A stretch of 64,000 nt of DNA from Mesorhizobium sp. ORS 3324. Lineage in GTDB: Bacteria > Pseudomonadota > Alphaproteobacteria > Rhizobiales > Rhizobiaceae. The DNA lies in assembly GCA_000824825.2 (NCBI GenBank), contig LM655194.1, positions 342,936 to 406,935 on the forward strand. Reading direction: 5' to 3'. The position numbers and the translations under genes were made by a program. Positions 33,583 to 42,580 of the stretch are shown piece after piece. The notes beneath the pieces were generated by a model. It was given only the letters and a program-made list of their open reading frames with translations, searched no databases and had not been told where the DNA came from. Numbering within the stretch: the stretch's first letter is position 1; each line of letters starts with the position of its first letter.

Positions 33583-35097
33583 TCAGTCCATCCGGATCGT
33601 CACGAAGCGTAGCTCGCCGGTCTTCGACGCCAGCATCAGCAGCGCGTTCTTGCGCCCTTGCTGCTTCAGCGCGCCGATGCGGTCCATGACGTCCTTCGGC
33701 GTGCCGACCGATTCCTGGGCGATCTCGGTGATCACCTCGCCGGGCTGGATGCCGCGCTCAGCGGCGGCCGAATCCTTGGCGACGTCGGTGATGACCACGC
33801 CCGACACATCGGCCGCGATGCCGAATTTCTGCCGCGTCTGGTCGTTGAGCTCGCCGACCGTCATGCCGAGCACCGAAGCTGCGGATACCGGAGGCGCCTT
33901 ATCGCCATTGTCCTGGCCGGTGTTGCCATTTTCACCCTTGGCCAGCTTCTCGCCGTCCTCGAGCCGGCCGAGCGTCACTTTGACCGTTTGCTCGACGCCC
34001 TTGCGCACGATCACGACATCGACCGCCTTGCCGACCGGACTTTCGGCGACGACGCGCGGCAGGTCGCGCATCTCGTGGATGTCCTTGCCGTCGAATTTGA
34101 TGATGACGTCGCCGGCCTGGACCGTGCCGTTGTCGACTGGCCCGCCCTTGATGACGCCGGCCACAAGCGCGCCTTTGGCGGTCGCCATGCCGAGGCTTTC
34201 AGCGATGTCGTTCGTCACCGGCTGGATGCGCACGCCGAGCCAGCCGCGCCGCGTCTCGCCGAATTGGCGAAGCTGGTCCACCACACCCGCGGCAAGCTGC
34301 GAAGGAATGGAGAAGCCGATGCCGATCGAGCCGCCCGACGGCGAGATGATGGCGGTATTGATGCCTATGACCTCGCCATTGGCGTTGAACAGCGGCCCGC
34401 CTGAATTGCCACGGTTGATGGCGGCATCGGTCTGGATGAAGTCGTCATAGGGGCCGGAATTGATGTCGCGGTTGCGCGCCGAGACGATGCCGACCGTCAC
34501 CGTGCCGCCGAGGCCGAACGGATTGCCGATCGCCATCACCCAGTCGCCGACACGCATCTTGGTGGAATCGCCGAACTTCACCGCGGTCAGCTTATGGCCC
34601 TTCGGATCGACCTTCAGCACCGCGACGTCGGTCTTGGTGTCGGTGCCGATAAGCGTCGCCTTCAGCGTCGCGCCGTCGGAGAAATTCACCTCGATGTCGT
34701 CTGCATCGGCGATGACGTGGTTGTTGGTCACCACGATACCCTGCTCGGCGTCGATAACGAAACCGGAGCCCAGCGACTGCACCTTTTGCCCGCCGCCGCC
34801 CTTGTCGCCGTTACGGTTCTTGAAGAAGTCGTCGAAGAAGTCCTGGAAGGGCGAGCCTTCTGGGAGTTGCGGCATAGGCACCGCGCCCGGGCCTTCCGTG
34901 CCTTTCACCGTCTGCGAGGTCGAGATGTTGACCACGGCGCCAAGCAGGCGGTCGGCGAGATCGGCGACGGAGGGCGGTCCGTCGGAAGCGATCGTGGGCG
35001 TCACGAAAGACGGAACGGCAAGGATGCCGACGACGAATGCGGTGGCGCCGGCGAATAGCGTGCGCCGCGCCGCGCGCAACAGGGTGTCGGATGTCAT
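33583..35097 (-). CDS. DegP/HtrA-type periplasmic serine protease
   Basis: 504 residues. The N-terminal signal peptide is followed by the protease domain with catalytic triad His in VVTNNHVIADA, Asp in DTKTDVAVLK and Ser in NRGNSGGPLFN. Two PDZ domains follow (about 300-400 and 410-500). Involved in degradation of misfolded envelope proteins. ATG 35097 starts MTSDTLLRAARRTLFAG, a plausible signal peptide. It lies downstream of DUF2065, hflC and hflK, and with them forms an envelope quality-control cluster. Confidence 0.95.
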   Translation of the reverse strand: MTSDTLLRAARRTLFAGATAFVVGILAVPSFVTPTIASDGPPSVADLADRLLGAVVNISTSQTVKGTEGPGAVPMPQLPEGSPFQDFFDDFFKNRNGDKGGGGQKVQSLGSGFVIDAEQGIVVTNNHVIADADDIEVNFSDGATLKATLIGTDTKTDVAVLKVDPKGHKLTAVKFGDSTKMRVGDWVMAIGNPFGLGGTVTVGIVSARNRDINSGPYDDFIQTDAAINRGNSGGPLFNANGEVIGINTAIISPSGGSIGIGFSIPSQLAAGVVDQLRQFGETRRGWLGVRIQPVTNDIAESLGMATAKGALVAGVIKGGPVDNGTVQAGDVIIKFDGKDIHEMRDLPRVVAESPVGKAVDVVIVRKGVEQTVKVTLGRLEDGEKLAKGENGNTGQDNGDKAPPVSAASVLGMTVGELNDQTRQKFGIAADVSGVVITDVAKDSAAAERGIQPGEVITEIAQESVGTPKDVMDRIGALKQQGRKNALLMLASKTGELRFVTIRMD

Positions 35098-35242
35098 CGT
35101 GGCCTCCCGGTGTTCAGAAAAGGAGAAGCGCTTCCGCAAAGGCGCCTGCCCAATCCATGTTGGCAAGAAATAAGGCACGTTTGCGGCTATAGCTATCGGC
35201 TTAGGATAAATCGTCAATCGCTGCAGCACCAAGGAATTTTCA

Positions 35243-35428
35243 TCAGCCGCGCGCCAGCCAGACGATGCCGACGCCGATGGCGATTGCCGTCAGTCCGCCG
35301 AACCGCAGCATATTCTCCGGCATCGACAGCACTTCCGCCGCGAGTTTCCGGGCCAGAGCCGGAAACCCGCCATAGACCAGGCCCTCGATGACGAGGACCA
35401 GGCCGATTGCCGCGAGAAGGTCCTGCAC
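35243..35428 (-). CDS. DUF2065 family small membrane protein
   Basis: 61 residues with two hydrophobic segments (IGLVLVIEGLVYGGF and GLTAIAIGVGIVWL), matching DUF2065 proteins that are found next to hflC. It begins 6 bp after the hflC stop in the same direction. Function unknown; likely a small partner of the HflKC complex. Confidence 0.85.
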   Translation of the reverse strand: MQDLLAAIGLVLVIEGLVYGGFPALARKLAAEVLSMPENMLRFGGLTAIAIGVGIVWLARG

Positions 35429-35434
35429 CGTCCG

Positions 35435-36406
35435 CTACTGGGTGGTGCTGGATTGCGGTGCCGGCGCAGCCGGCGCCGGTTGCGTTGCCCCGGATTGCGG
35501 GGCCGTTGCCTGGCCGGGGGCAGGCTTGCTCTCCGGATCGCGGAAATAGCGGAAGAATTCCGACTGCGGCGACAGCACCATGGTGGTGCCGGTGTTGTCC
35601 AGCGCCGTGCCATAGGCATTCATCGAGCGGTAGAAATCGAAGAAGGCAGGATCCCGCCTGTAGGCATCCGCGAAGGTCGCGCTGCGCTGCGCCTCGCCTT
35701 CGCCGCGCAGGATCTCCGATTCCTTCTGCGCCTCGGCAACGATCTCGACGACCTCGCGGTCGGCCCTGGCCCTGATGCGCTGCGCCGCCTCGTTGCCGCG
35801 TGCCCTCAGCCGCTCGGCTTCCGCCAGGCGCTCCGCCTTCATGCGGTCGTAGGTCTGCTGCGAGACTTCCGCCGTCAGATCCGTCCGGCGGATGCGCACG
35901 TCCTCGATGTCGAGACCGAGCGAGGTCGCATCCGGGCGCAGTTGGTCGCGCACCTCGCGCATCATGACGGCGCGCTGCTCGGAGAGCGCCGCCTCGAAGT
36001 CGCGCAGGCCGTAGACCCGTCGGAGCGCCGCATCGAGGCGTGTCCTCAGCCGGGCTTCGGCGAGTTCCACCTGCCCGGACACTGCCGCGCGGAAGGTGCG
36101 CGGATCCGAGATGCGATAGGCGATGAAGGCGTCGACCTCGTAGAACTTGCCGCCGGAGACCTGGACGCGGATGTTGTCGAGGTCGAAGCGCATCACCCTC
36201 TTCTCGACCATCTGAACGCTGTCGGCATCGAAGAAGGCGAAGGGCGCCTTGAAGTAGATGCCTGGCTCGTTCTTGACGTCGATGATCTCGCCGAATCTCA
36301 GCACGATCGCCTGCTGGCCCGCATTGACCACGAAGACCGACGAATAGAGCAGGAACAGCAGGACGGCCGCGATGACGGCGATGACGGGAAGACGATTGGT
36401 CATCAC
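35435..36406 (-). CDS. hflC: FtsH protease modulator HflC
   Basis: 323 residues; SPFH/band 7 protein. An N-terminal anchor (VIAVIAAVLLFLLYSSVFVV) precedes the band 7 domain and a coiled-coil region rich in Glu and Arg. The C-terminal tail after residue 285 is a Pro/Ala/Gln linker. It begins 4 bp before the hflK stop, so the two are translationally coupled. Together they form the membrane ring that controls FtsH. Confidence 0.94.
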   Translation of the reverse strand: MMTNRLPVIAVIAAVLLFLLYSSVFVVNAGQQAIVLRFGEIIDVKNEPGIYFKAPFAFFDADSVQMVEKRVMRFDLDNIRVQVSGGKFYEVDAFIAYRISDPRTFRAAVSGQVELAEARLRTRLDAALRRVYGLRDFEAALSEQRAVMMREVRDQLRPDATSLGLDIEDVRIRRTDLTAEVSQQTYDRMKAERLAEAERLRARGNEAAQRIRARADREVVEIVAEAQKESEILRGEGEAQRSATFADAYRRDPAFFDFYRSMNAYGTALDNTGTTMVLSPQSEFFRYFRDPESKPAPGQATAPQSGATQPAPAAPAPQSSTTQ

Positions 36407-37524
36407 TGGTTTCCTCCCGTCGTGGCGCCCATGGGGGCCGCAGGCGCGGGCAGCGCTTTCGGCTGCAGTGCCGGCAGCGGCAGATAGGGCAGCACGCCCT
36501 GTCCGTTGCCCTGTTCGACGACGACCTTGTTAGAGTCCTTCAGGATCTTCTCCATCGTTTCCAGATAAAGCCGCCTGCGCGTCACGTCGGGCGCCTTGGC
36601 GTATTCGTTGTAGACGGAGATGAAGCGTTGCGCCTCGCCTTCCGCCTCCTGCACGACCCGGTTCTTATAGGCTGCCGCGTCCTCTCGAATCTGCGCCGCC
36701 TGGCCGCGGGCCTGGCCGAGCTTCTGGTTGGAATACTGGTTGGCCTGCTCGACGAACTTGTCCTCGTCCTGCTCGGCGCGCTGCACCTCATCGAAGGCGT
36801 CCGCCACTTCGCGCGGCGGCGCTGCGTCCTCGATGGAGATGGCATTCACCTGAAGCCCGGTCTTGTACCCGTCGAGCGTATTCTGGACGATCTCGCGCAC
36901 CGAAGCGGCGATGCCCTGGCGATCGTCGCGGAAGATGTCCTGCGCAGGGCGCCGGCCGACGACTTCGCGCATCGCGCTTTCGGCCACCTGCGTCAGCATG
37001 CCGTCGGGATCGGAGACGTCGAACAGATAGGACCTGGGGTCGGAAACCTGATAGGCGACCGAAAACTGCACATTGACGATGTTCTGGTCACCCGAGAGCA
37101 TCAGCCCTGCGCTGCTGCTGCTCGATCCGCCGCTGCCGATGCTGACCAGTTGCTCGGAGATCTTGGCCGTCTCGACCGTTTCGATCGGCCACCAGTGGAA
37201 ATGCAGGCCGGGCTGCGAAAGCTCTTCCTTCGGCTTGCCGAAGCGCAATTCGACGGCAACCTCGTCAGGCTGCACGGTGTAGATTGCCTTGAAGGCCCAA
37301 AGCACGACGAGCGCGAGCGCAATCAGCCCGAGGACCGCGGGACTACCGCCGCCTCCTCCCGGAAGAGCGCGCCGCAACCTGTCCTGGCCGCGGCGGATGA
37401 TGTCTTCGAGGTCGGGAGGCGACCCCTGCGGTCCGCCTGGCCCTCTCGGCCCCTGCCCCCAGGGTCCCTGATTGCCGCCACCGCCCCAAGGGCCGCCGCC
37501 ACCGCTCTTGTCGTTCCAGGGCAT
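36403..37524 (-). CDS. hflK: FtsH protease modulator HflK
   Basis: 373 residues. A Gly/Pro/Trp-rich N terminus (GGGGPWGGGGNQGPWGQGP) is followed by a single membrane helix around residue 60-80, the SPFH domain, and a coiled coil. The Gly-rich tail and SPFH domain are the HflK pattern. ATG 37524 has an AAGGA-type sequence upstream. The gene is downstream of folA in the same direction, with a 141-bp gap. Confidence 0.94.
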   Translation of the reverse strand: MPWNDKSGGGGPWGGGGNQGPWGQGPRGPGGPQGSPPDLEDIIRRGQDRLRRALPGGGGGSPAVLGLIALALVVLWAFKAIYTVQPDEVAVELRFGKPKEELSQPGLHFHWWPIETVETAKISEQLVSIGSGGSSSSSAGLMLSGDQNIVNVQFSVAYQVSDPRSYLFDVSDPDGMLTQVAESAMREVVGRRPAQDIFRDDRQGIAASVREIVQNTLDGYKTGLQVNAISIEDAAPPREVADAFDEVQRAEQDEDKFVEQANQYSNQKLGQARGQAAQIREDAAAYKNRVVQEAEGEAQRFISVYNEYAKAPDVTRRRLYLETMEKILKDSNKVVVEQGNGQGVLPYLPLPALQPKALPAPAAPMGATTGGNQ

Positions 37525-37665
37525 GAAAGTCCTTTCGGTTCGGTTCCCTCGGGCCTTACGGCGCAATCCTGATGTTGTTCTTCTATAGGGACGCTGTGAG
37601 GCGCTTTCAACGCGGTCTGCAATCGGCAGCGGCCGATTTGGGCCGCGAGCGACCCTTTGTCGTCT

Positions 37666-38184
37666 CTAATTCCTATCGTGACGGCGTTCGTAGACCGTGT
37701 AGCGCGTCGCGTGGCTGTCTTTGTCGCCTGCGGGAAAATCCTCCGAACGGACTGCTTGCCAGATCGCCGGGTCGATGGGTGGGAAATGCGCATCGCCTTC
37801 GACCGCGGCCAGCACATGCGTGACATGCAGACGGTCGGCAAGCGGCAAGGCCTGGGCATAGATCTCGCCGCCGCCGACCACGCAGATCTCCTCGGCACCG
37901 GCCATGCAGCGGCCGCGCACCTTGGCCAGCGTGATCGCTTCGTCGAGCGAATGCGCGACCTCGATGCCCTCGGCGCGCCAGCCCTTGTCCCGCGTCACCA
38001 CGATGTTGAGCCTGCCGGGCAGCGGCCGGCCGATACCTTCATAGGTCTTGCGGCCCATGATGATCGGCTTGCCCATCGTGTCGGCCTTGAAGCGCTTGAG
38101 ATCGCTGGAAAGCCGCCATGGCAGCCCGCCTTCGCGCCCGATCACGCCGTTCTCGGCGATGGCGACATAGATCGCGATGTCCAT
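37666..38184 (-). CDS. folA: Dihydrofolate reductase
   Basis: 172 residues; reduces dihydrofolate with NADPH, recycling the folate oxidised by thymidylate synthase (thyA at 43639). The N-terminal YVAIAENGVIGREGGLPW and PIIMGRKTYEGIG motifs are conserved, and VVGGGEIYAQAL is the cofactor loop. Start ATG 38184 overlaps the stop of the DUF4424 gene by one base, implying coupled translation. The gene order with hflK-hflC downstream is typical of rhizobia. Confidence 0.95.
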   Translation of the reverse strand: MDIAIYVAIAENGVIGREGGLPWRLSSDLKRFKADTMGKPIIMGRKTYEGIGRPLPGRLNIVVTRDKGWRAEGIEVAHSLDEAITLAKVRGRCMAGAEEICVVGGGEIYAQALPLADRLHVTHVLAAVEGDAHFPPIDPAIWQAVRSEDFPAGDKDSHATRYTVYERRHDRN

Positions 38185-39197
38185 CAACCGCCGTTCCCGC
38201 CATTGTCCGACGGCTCGAGCAGCAGGATGTCGATGTCGTGTTCGGGATAAAAGTCCTTGGCCGTCATTTCGAAGGTGGTCGGACCGACATTGCGGACATT
38301 GTCGCCGCAGAAGGAAACCAGGTTCTTGGCGTTGCCCTTGTCGATGGTCAGCTTGAAATTGCCGATACTGCCGGACGCCCAGTTGCCCCCGGTGGTCAGG
38401 ATATAGGCGATGCGGCCTTCGAAATATTTCGGGTAGCCGTCGGGGTTTTCCTTGGCCGCCTTGCGCACCGCGTTCTGGAACCCGTCGTCCATGCAATAGC
38501 GGGTCTTGTAGCTGTCGTACTGGCCCTGGAACTTGCCGTCATAATAGAAGCTGACCGAGGAGGTGCCGCCGACGCTGGGCTTGTAACGGTGCGATACATG
38601 GACTTGCTTGTTGGCCGGGAAGGTCGAGCGCCACCAATAGGTCGAGCGCAACTGCCAGAATGGCGCATAAGTGGTCTGCATGCCCGAACCGTCATCGGCG
38701 GTATCCTCGATGATGATGCCGCGGTTTTCCCAATCCTCGACGACGTCCTTCGGCAGCTTGGCCAGTGCCGCCTTGGCGGCATCGCCGAACGGATAAAGCG
38801 GCACGTTCTGCGCCTTGAGGTCTGCGGTGATGTCGATGCCCAGCGCAAACGCCTTTTGCTCGAGCTGTGGTTTCGCGTCGGCGCCGTCGATCGTCACCTC
38901 GAAACCGAGGAAATTGTCGCTCTGCGCTTCCGGGATCGCCGGCATCTCGTTTGGATCGCCCTCGATGTCGGGCATCGGGAAAGCGACGATGGCGCTGACA
39001 TCCTTGTCGGTGTTGTTGCGGAAGACGTAGTCGACCGTCACCTTCTCCGGCGAGATGAAAAGATCCTCGCTTTCCATGGCAACCGCATCGCTGCGCGACA
39101 GGATCAGCCCTCCGGTGCCGAGCTCGGCCACGGAATCGTTGGCGAAGGCTGGCGCGGCCAAAAGTGCCAGCGCTGCGGTCAGGATAGTGCGGAACAT
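38184..39197 (-). CDS. DUF4424 family secreted protein
   Basis: 337 residues. A signal peptide (MFRTILTAALALLAAPAFA) precedes a domain containing FRNNTDKDVSAIVAFPMPDI and the Trp-rich FWQLRSTYWWR stretch, matching DUF4424. Likely periplasmic. Function unknown. Its stop codon overlaps folA start by one base, so it is probably co-transcribed with folA-hflK-hflC. ATG 39197 is the start of the signal peptide. Confidence 0.85.
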   Translation of the reverse strand: MFRTILTAALALLAAPAFANDSVAELGTGGLILSRSDAVAMESEDLFISPEKVTVDYVFRNNTDKDVSAIVAFPMPDIEGDPNEMPAIPEAQSDNFLGFEVTIDGADAKPQLEQKAFALGIDITADLKAQNVPLYPFGDAAKAALAKLPKDVVEDWENRGIIIEDTADDGSGMQTTYAPFWQLRSTYWWRSTFPANKQVHVSHRYKPSVGGTSSVSFYYDGKFQGQYDSYKTRYCMDDGFQNAVRKAAKENPDGYPKYFEGRIAYILTTGGNWASGSIGNFKLTIDKGNAKNLVSFCGDNVRNVGPTTFEMTAKDFYPEHDIDILLLEPSDNGGNGG

Positions 39198-39248
39198 GAA
39201 TCCCCCTCTCGACGGCAATACCGGGACTATCCGGATGTGCGCTTCCAT

Positions 39249-39349
39249 CTAGAGCAATTCCAGGAAAAGTGTGTAACGGTTTCCGTTCGCAATTGCATAA
39301 AACAAATAGCTGGAGCCGTCCGGCTGTCCTCCAAACGGTGGGCCGCCCC
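39249..39349. repeat. Palindromic repeat element, copy 4 (degenerate)
   Basis: CTAGAGCAATTCCAGGAAAAG then tttccgttcgcaattgcataaaacaa and a second, diverged arm gccgtccggctgtcctccaaacggtgg. It retains the first hairpin with one mismatch; the right end lacks the CTAG. It lies between the divergent DUF4424 and cobF genes. Confidence 0.75.
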
Positions 39350-39451
39350 GGCCTTTTGCAATGCAGCGTTTCAAAGCCCAGCGCCGGCACGCAGAGCACA
39401 TATGCCAAGCCTGTCTGGACACCGGCCGCCCGATCAGGCAGGAGAACGCGC

Positions 39452-40216
39452 ATGCGCAAGCTTCTCGTCATCGGCATCGGCGCCGGCAATCCCGATCATA
39501 TGACGGTCCAGGCGATCCACGGCCTGAACCGCGCCGACGTCCTGTTCATTCCCGACAAAGGCGCCAGGAAGAGCGATCTCGCGGAACTGCGCCGGCAGAT
39601 CTGCGACCGCTTCGTCACCAACCCGAAGTCGCGCCGCGTCGAATTCGACGTGCCGGTCCGGGCCGAGCCGACATCGTCTTATCGCGTGACCGTCGATGAC
39701 TGGCACGAGGCGATCGCCGAGATTTACGAAAGCCTGATCCGCGACGAGCTCGCCGAAGACGGCTGCGGCGCCTTCCTGATCTGGGGCGACCCCTCGCTTT
39801 ACGATAGCGCGCTGCGCATCCTCGAACGCGTGCGCCTGAGGGGCAATGTCGGTTTCGAGCTCGAGGTCATCCCAGGCATCACCGCGATCCAGGCGCTTGC
39901 CGCCGCCCACGCGACCGCGCTGAACCGCATCGGCGATTCGATCCTGGTCACCACCGGCCGCCGTCTCACCGAAGAAGGCCTGGCTGCGAATGCCGGCTCA
40001 ACGGTGGTGATGCTTGACGGCAAATGCGCCTTCAACACGCTGGCCGACAAGGATGTCTTCATCCGGTGGGGCGCCTATCTCGGCACGCCTGACGAGATCA
40101 TCGTCTCCGGCCGGCTCGGCGACGTCGGCGCCGAGATCGAGAAGGTCCGCGAGGAAGCCCGGCGGAGAAAGGGCTGGATCATGGATACCTATCTGCTGAG
40201 GAAGCCGGGGGGGTAG
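39452..40216 (+). CDS. cobF: Precorrin-6A synthase (deacetylating)
   Basis: 254 residues; SAM-dependent methyltransferase of the aerobic cobalamin pathway that methylates C1 of precorrin-5 with release of acetate. KLLVIGIGAGNPDHMTVQAI is the N-terminal tetrapyrrole methylase motif and LIWGDPSLYDS is the second conserved segment. ATG 39452 has AGGAGA at 39439-39445. It stands alone; no other cob gene is in the window. Its 3' end is followed by a long inverted repeat shared with modE. Confidence 0.93.
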   Translation: MRKLLVIGIGAGNPDHMTVQAIHGLNRADVLFIPDKGARKSDLAELRRQICDRFVTNPKSRRVEFDVPVRAEPTSSYRVTVDDWHEAIAEIYESLIRDELAEDGCGAFLIWGDPSLYDSALRILERVRLRGNVGFELEVIPGITAIQALAAAHATALNRIGDSILVTTGRRLTEEGLAANAGSTVVMLDGKCAFNTLADKDVFIRWGAYLGTPDEIIVSGRLGDVGAEIEKVREEARRRKGWIMDTYLLRKPGG

Positions 40217-40324
40217 GCAGTGGGCAGTAGAGATTAGGCAGTAGGGCGATCGAGAGTCGTCGATTTCGCGCAACTCTAGGACGTCACACCCTATTGCCTA
40301 ATCCTTACTGCCTAATTCCTACCC
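40211..40324. repeat. Long inverted repeat between cobF and modE (bidirectional terminator-like)
   Basis: Arms at 40211-40246 and 40289-40324, 36 bases each, about 30 of 36 identical as reverse complements, separated by 42 bases. The sequence is a variant of GGGTAGGCAGT... with internal direct repeats of taggcagtag. It overlaps the last codons and stop of cobF and the stop of modE, so both genes end in the stem. Confidence 0.75.
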
Positions 40325-40660
40325 AGCATCTATCTCCGCCTGCAACGCCTGCATGTGCACAGCGGCTGCCGAAGCGGCAGCGCGCTCGATGGCTCTGAAG
40401 CGGCTGACGACGGAGAGGCCTACCGGCGTCAACTGCGCGCCGCCGCCCTTCTTGCCGCCGGTCTGCGCCGAAACCAGCGGCTTGCCGAACACCCGGTTCA
40501 TGTCTTCGACAAGGTCCCAGGCGTGCTTATAGGACATCTCCATGCCGCGCGCCGCAGCCGAAATCGAGCCGAAGGCGGCGATCTGCTCCAGAAGCTCGAT
40601 CTTGCCCGGACCAATTCGCCCTTCCGGGTCGAGGTTTATCCGCAAGCTCAGCGATGGCAT
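40319..40660 (-). CDS. modE: ModE-type molybdate-responsive regulator (DNA-binding domain only)
   Basis: 113 residues. The winged-helix part matches ModE: IGPGKIELLEQIAAFGSISAAARGMEMSYKHAWDLVEDMN. The C-terminal molybdate-binding MOP domains of full-length ModE are absent, as in many rhizobial ModE-like proteins. A perfect palindrome lies 45 bp upstream (40705-40735), between this gene and the modC stop. Transcription is in the direction of the modABC genes upstream. It probably represses molybdate uptake when metal is sufficient, but sensing mode is unclear. Confidence 0.9.
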   Translation of the reverse strand: MPSLSLRINLDPEGRIGPGKIELLEQIAAFGSISAAARGMEMSYKHAWDLVEDMNRVFGKPLVSAQTGGKKGGGAQLTPVGLSVVSRFRAIERAAASAAAVHMQALQAEIDAG

Positions 40661-40704
40661 CTCTTGTCCTCCGCGATCATGTCGAGACTAACCCCTCTGC
40701 CGTC

Positions 40705-40735
40705 ATATCGCTATTCCAAACCGACATAGCGATAT
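40705..40735. promoter_or_regulatory. ModE box
   Basis: Perfect inverted repeat ATATCGCTAT (40705-40714), 11-bp spacer, ATAGCGATAT (40726-40735). The ATCGCTAT half-site is that of the E. coli ModE box. Located upstream of modE and immediately downstream of modC, it would mediate autoregulation. Confidence 0.8.
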
Positions 40736-40745
40736 TGCCCTTTCG

Positions 40746-41858
40746 TCAACCATCGGCCTCGGCTGGCAACCCCGCCCCGGTCGTCGCGCTGTCGAAACTT
40801 ACCGTCTTGATCACCGCGAAGACCTTGCGGCCGAGCGCAAGGCGCAGGCTCTGTTTCGACTGTTCGGTGATGCGCGCCAACACGGTTGCGCCGTTGCAAT
40901 CGATGGCGATCTCCACTGTCGGCCCGACGCCCGGCCGAACCGCGGCGATCGTCCCCGCCAAAATGTTGAGCGCGCTGAAGCCCACCGGCTGCTCGGTCGC
41001 GATCATGACGTCGCGGGCTCGGACGCGGAGCCGCACCAGGGCGCCAGCCGGTCGTGCCAGTTGCGGCACGCGGATCTCGCCGGCCGGCGAGCCGAGCACC
41101 GTCATGCCGAAGGCCTCGTCGTGACGCAGCACCCTGGTGTCGAGCACCGCGCCCCCCTCCGCCCGCTCCTCCGCCGGCAACAGGTCGAGCCGCTGCATGA
41201 TCGCCTCGGTCTGGCCGAAGGCGGCGACCTTGCCTTGCGCCATAACCACCACGTCGCTTGCCAGCCGCGCGACTTCGGCAATGGAATGGCTGACATAGAC
41301 GATCGGGATCTTTGTCTCGTCGCGCAGCCGCTCGATAAAGGGCAGGATCTCGGCCTTGCGCGCCTCGTCGAGCGAGGCAAGCGGCTCGTCCATCAGCAAG
41401 AGCTTCGGGCTGGCAAGCAAGGCACGGCCGATCGCCACGCGCTGCTTTTCGCCGCCCGACAGCTTTGCCGGCCGCCGGTGGAGCAGATGACCGATGCCGA
41501 GAAGATCGACCACCGCATCCATGTTGGCGTAGCGCTCGGAAGCCGGCGTGAACCAGCGGCCATAGCGCAGGTTGCCGGCAACGCTCATATGGGGAAAAAG
41601 CCGCGCGTCCTGGAACACCATGCCGATCCGCCGCTTGTGCATCGGCACGAAGACGCCGGCGGCGGTGTCGACCAGCACGCGGCCGTCGACCGCGATGCGC
41701 CCCTTCCCCGGCCGGATCAATCCGGCGATCAGGTTGATCAGCGTCGATTTGCCTGAGCCGGACGGCCCGAACAGCGCCGTCAGTCGGCCGGCGCTTTCGA
41801 AATTCGCCTTGATGGCGAAATCGCCGAGGCGGTGGCTGATATCGACCGAGAGCGTCAT
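40746..41858 (-). CDS. modC: Molybdate ABC transporter ATP-binding protein
   Basis: 370 residues. Walker A GPSGSGKSTL near residue 31, signature LSGGEKQRVAIGRALL and Walker B LLLMDEPLASLD are intact; the C-terminal MOP/TOBE-type domain (residues 290-365, LNILAGTIAAVRPG) binds molybdate. ATG 41858 overlaps the modB stop by 4 bp. Energises molybdate import with ModB and ModA. Confidence 0.95.
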   Translation of the reverse strand: MTLSVDISHRLGDFAIKANFESAGRLTALFGPSGSGKSTLINLIAGLIRPGKGRIAVDGRVLVDTAAGVFVPMHKRRIGMVFQDARLFPHMSVAGNLRYGRWFTPASERYANMDAVVDLLGIGHLLHRRPAKLSGGEKQRVAIGRALLASPKLLLMDEPLASLDEARKAEILPFIERLRDETKIPIVYVSHSIAEVARLASDVVVMAQGKVAAFGQTEAIMQRLDLLPAEERAEGGAVLDTRVLRHDEAFGMTVLGSPAGEIRVPQLARPAGALVRLRVRARDVMIATEQPVGFSALNILAGTIAAVRPGVGPTVEIAIDCNGATVLARITEQSKQSLRLALGRKVFAVIKTVSFDSATTGAGLPAEADG

Positions 41859-42559
41859 TCGATATCCATCCGCCGGCCGACCCGCCGCGCAAGAACTTCG
41901 GAGGCCACCAGCGCGACCATCGAGATCACGACCGAGATCAGCGTCAACCGCAGCGCCCCGGGATCGCCGCCTGGCACCTGCGTGAAGGTATAGATCGCCG
42001 AGGGCAGCGTCTGCGTCTCGTTGGGGATGTTGGAGACGAAGGTGATGGTGGCGCCGAACTCGCCCATCGCCTTGGCGAAGGAGAGGATCGCGCCGGCGAT
42101 CAGCCCGGGCAGGATCAGCGGCAGCGTAATGGTGGCGAACACCCAGAGCCGATTGGCGCCGAGAGTGCCGGCCGCCGCCTCCATCTTGCGGTCGACTGCC
42201 TCGATCGACAGCCGGATCGCCCGCACCATCAGCGGAAACCCCATGACGCCGCAGGCCAGTGCCGCGCCCGTCCAGCGGAAGGAAAAGACGATACCGAAAT
42301 GCTCTGCCAGAAACGCGCCTGCCGGCCCGCGCCTGCCGAAAGTCAACAGCAGCAAGTAACCGGTCACCACCGGCGGCAGAATCAGCGGCAGATGCACCAG
42401 CCCGTTGAGCAGGGTCTTGCCCCAGAACCGCCCCCGGGCCAGGATGAGGGCGATCAATATGCCGGGCGGCAGGCTGGCGAGCATCGCCACAGTCGCCACC
42501 TTGATGGACAGCCGGACCGCATTCCATTCGTCGGGCGTGAGGTCCAGCAGCCAAGTCAT
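41855..42559 (-). CDS. modB: Molybdate ABC transporter permease
   Basis: 234 residues, about five hydrophobic helices. The EAA-type loop (EAAAGTLGANRLWVFATITLPLILPGLIAG) contacts ModC. The gene lies between modA and modC and overlaps modC by 4 bp. Confidence 0.95.
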   Translation of the reverse strand: MTWLLDLTPDEWNAVRLSIKVATVAMLASLPPGILIALILARGRFWGKTLLNGLVHLPLILPPVVTGYLLLLTFGRRGPAGAFLAEHFGIVFSFRWTGAALACGVMGFPLMVRAIRLSIEAVDRKMEAAAGTLGANRLWVFATITLPLILPGLIAGAILSFAKAMGEFGATITFVSNIPNETQTLPSAIYTFTQVPGGDPGALRLTLISVVISMVALVASEVLARRVGRRMDIE

Positions 42560-42580
42560 GTTGCGTTTGCGAGGTCTATG

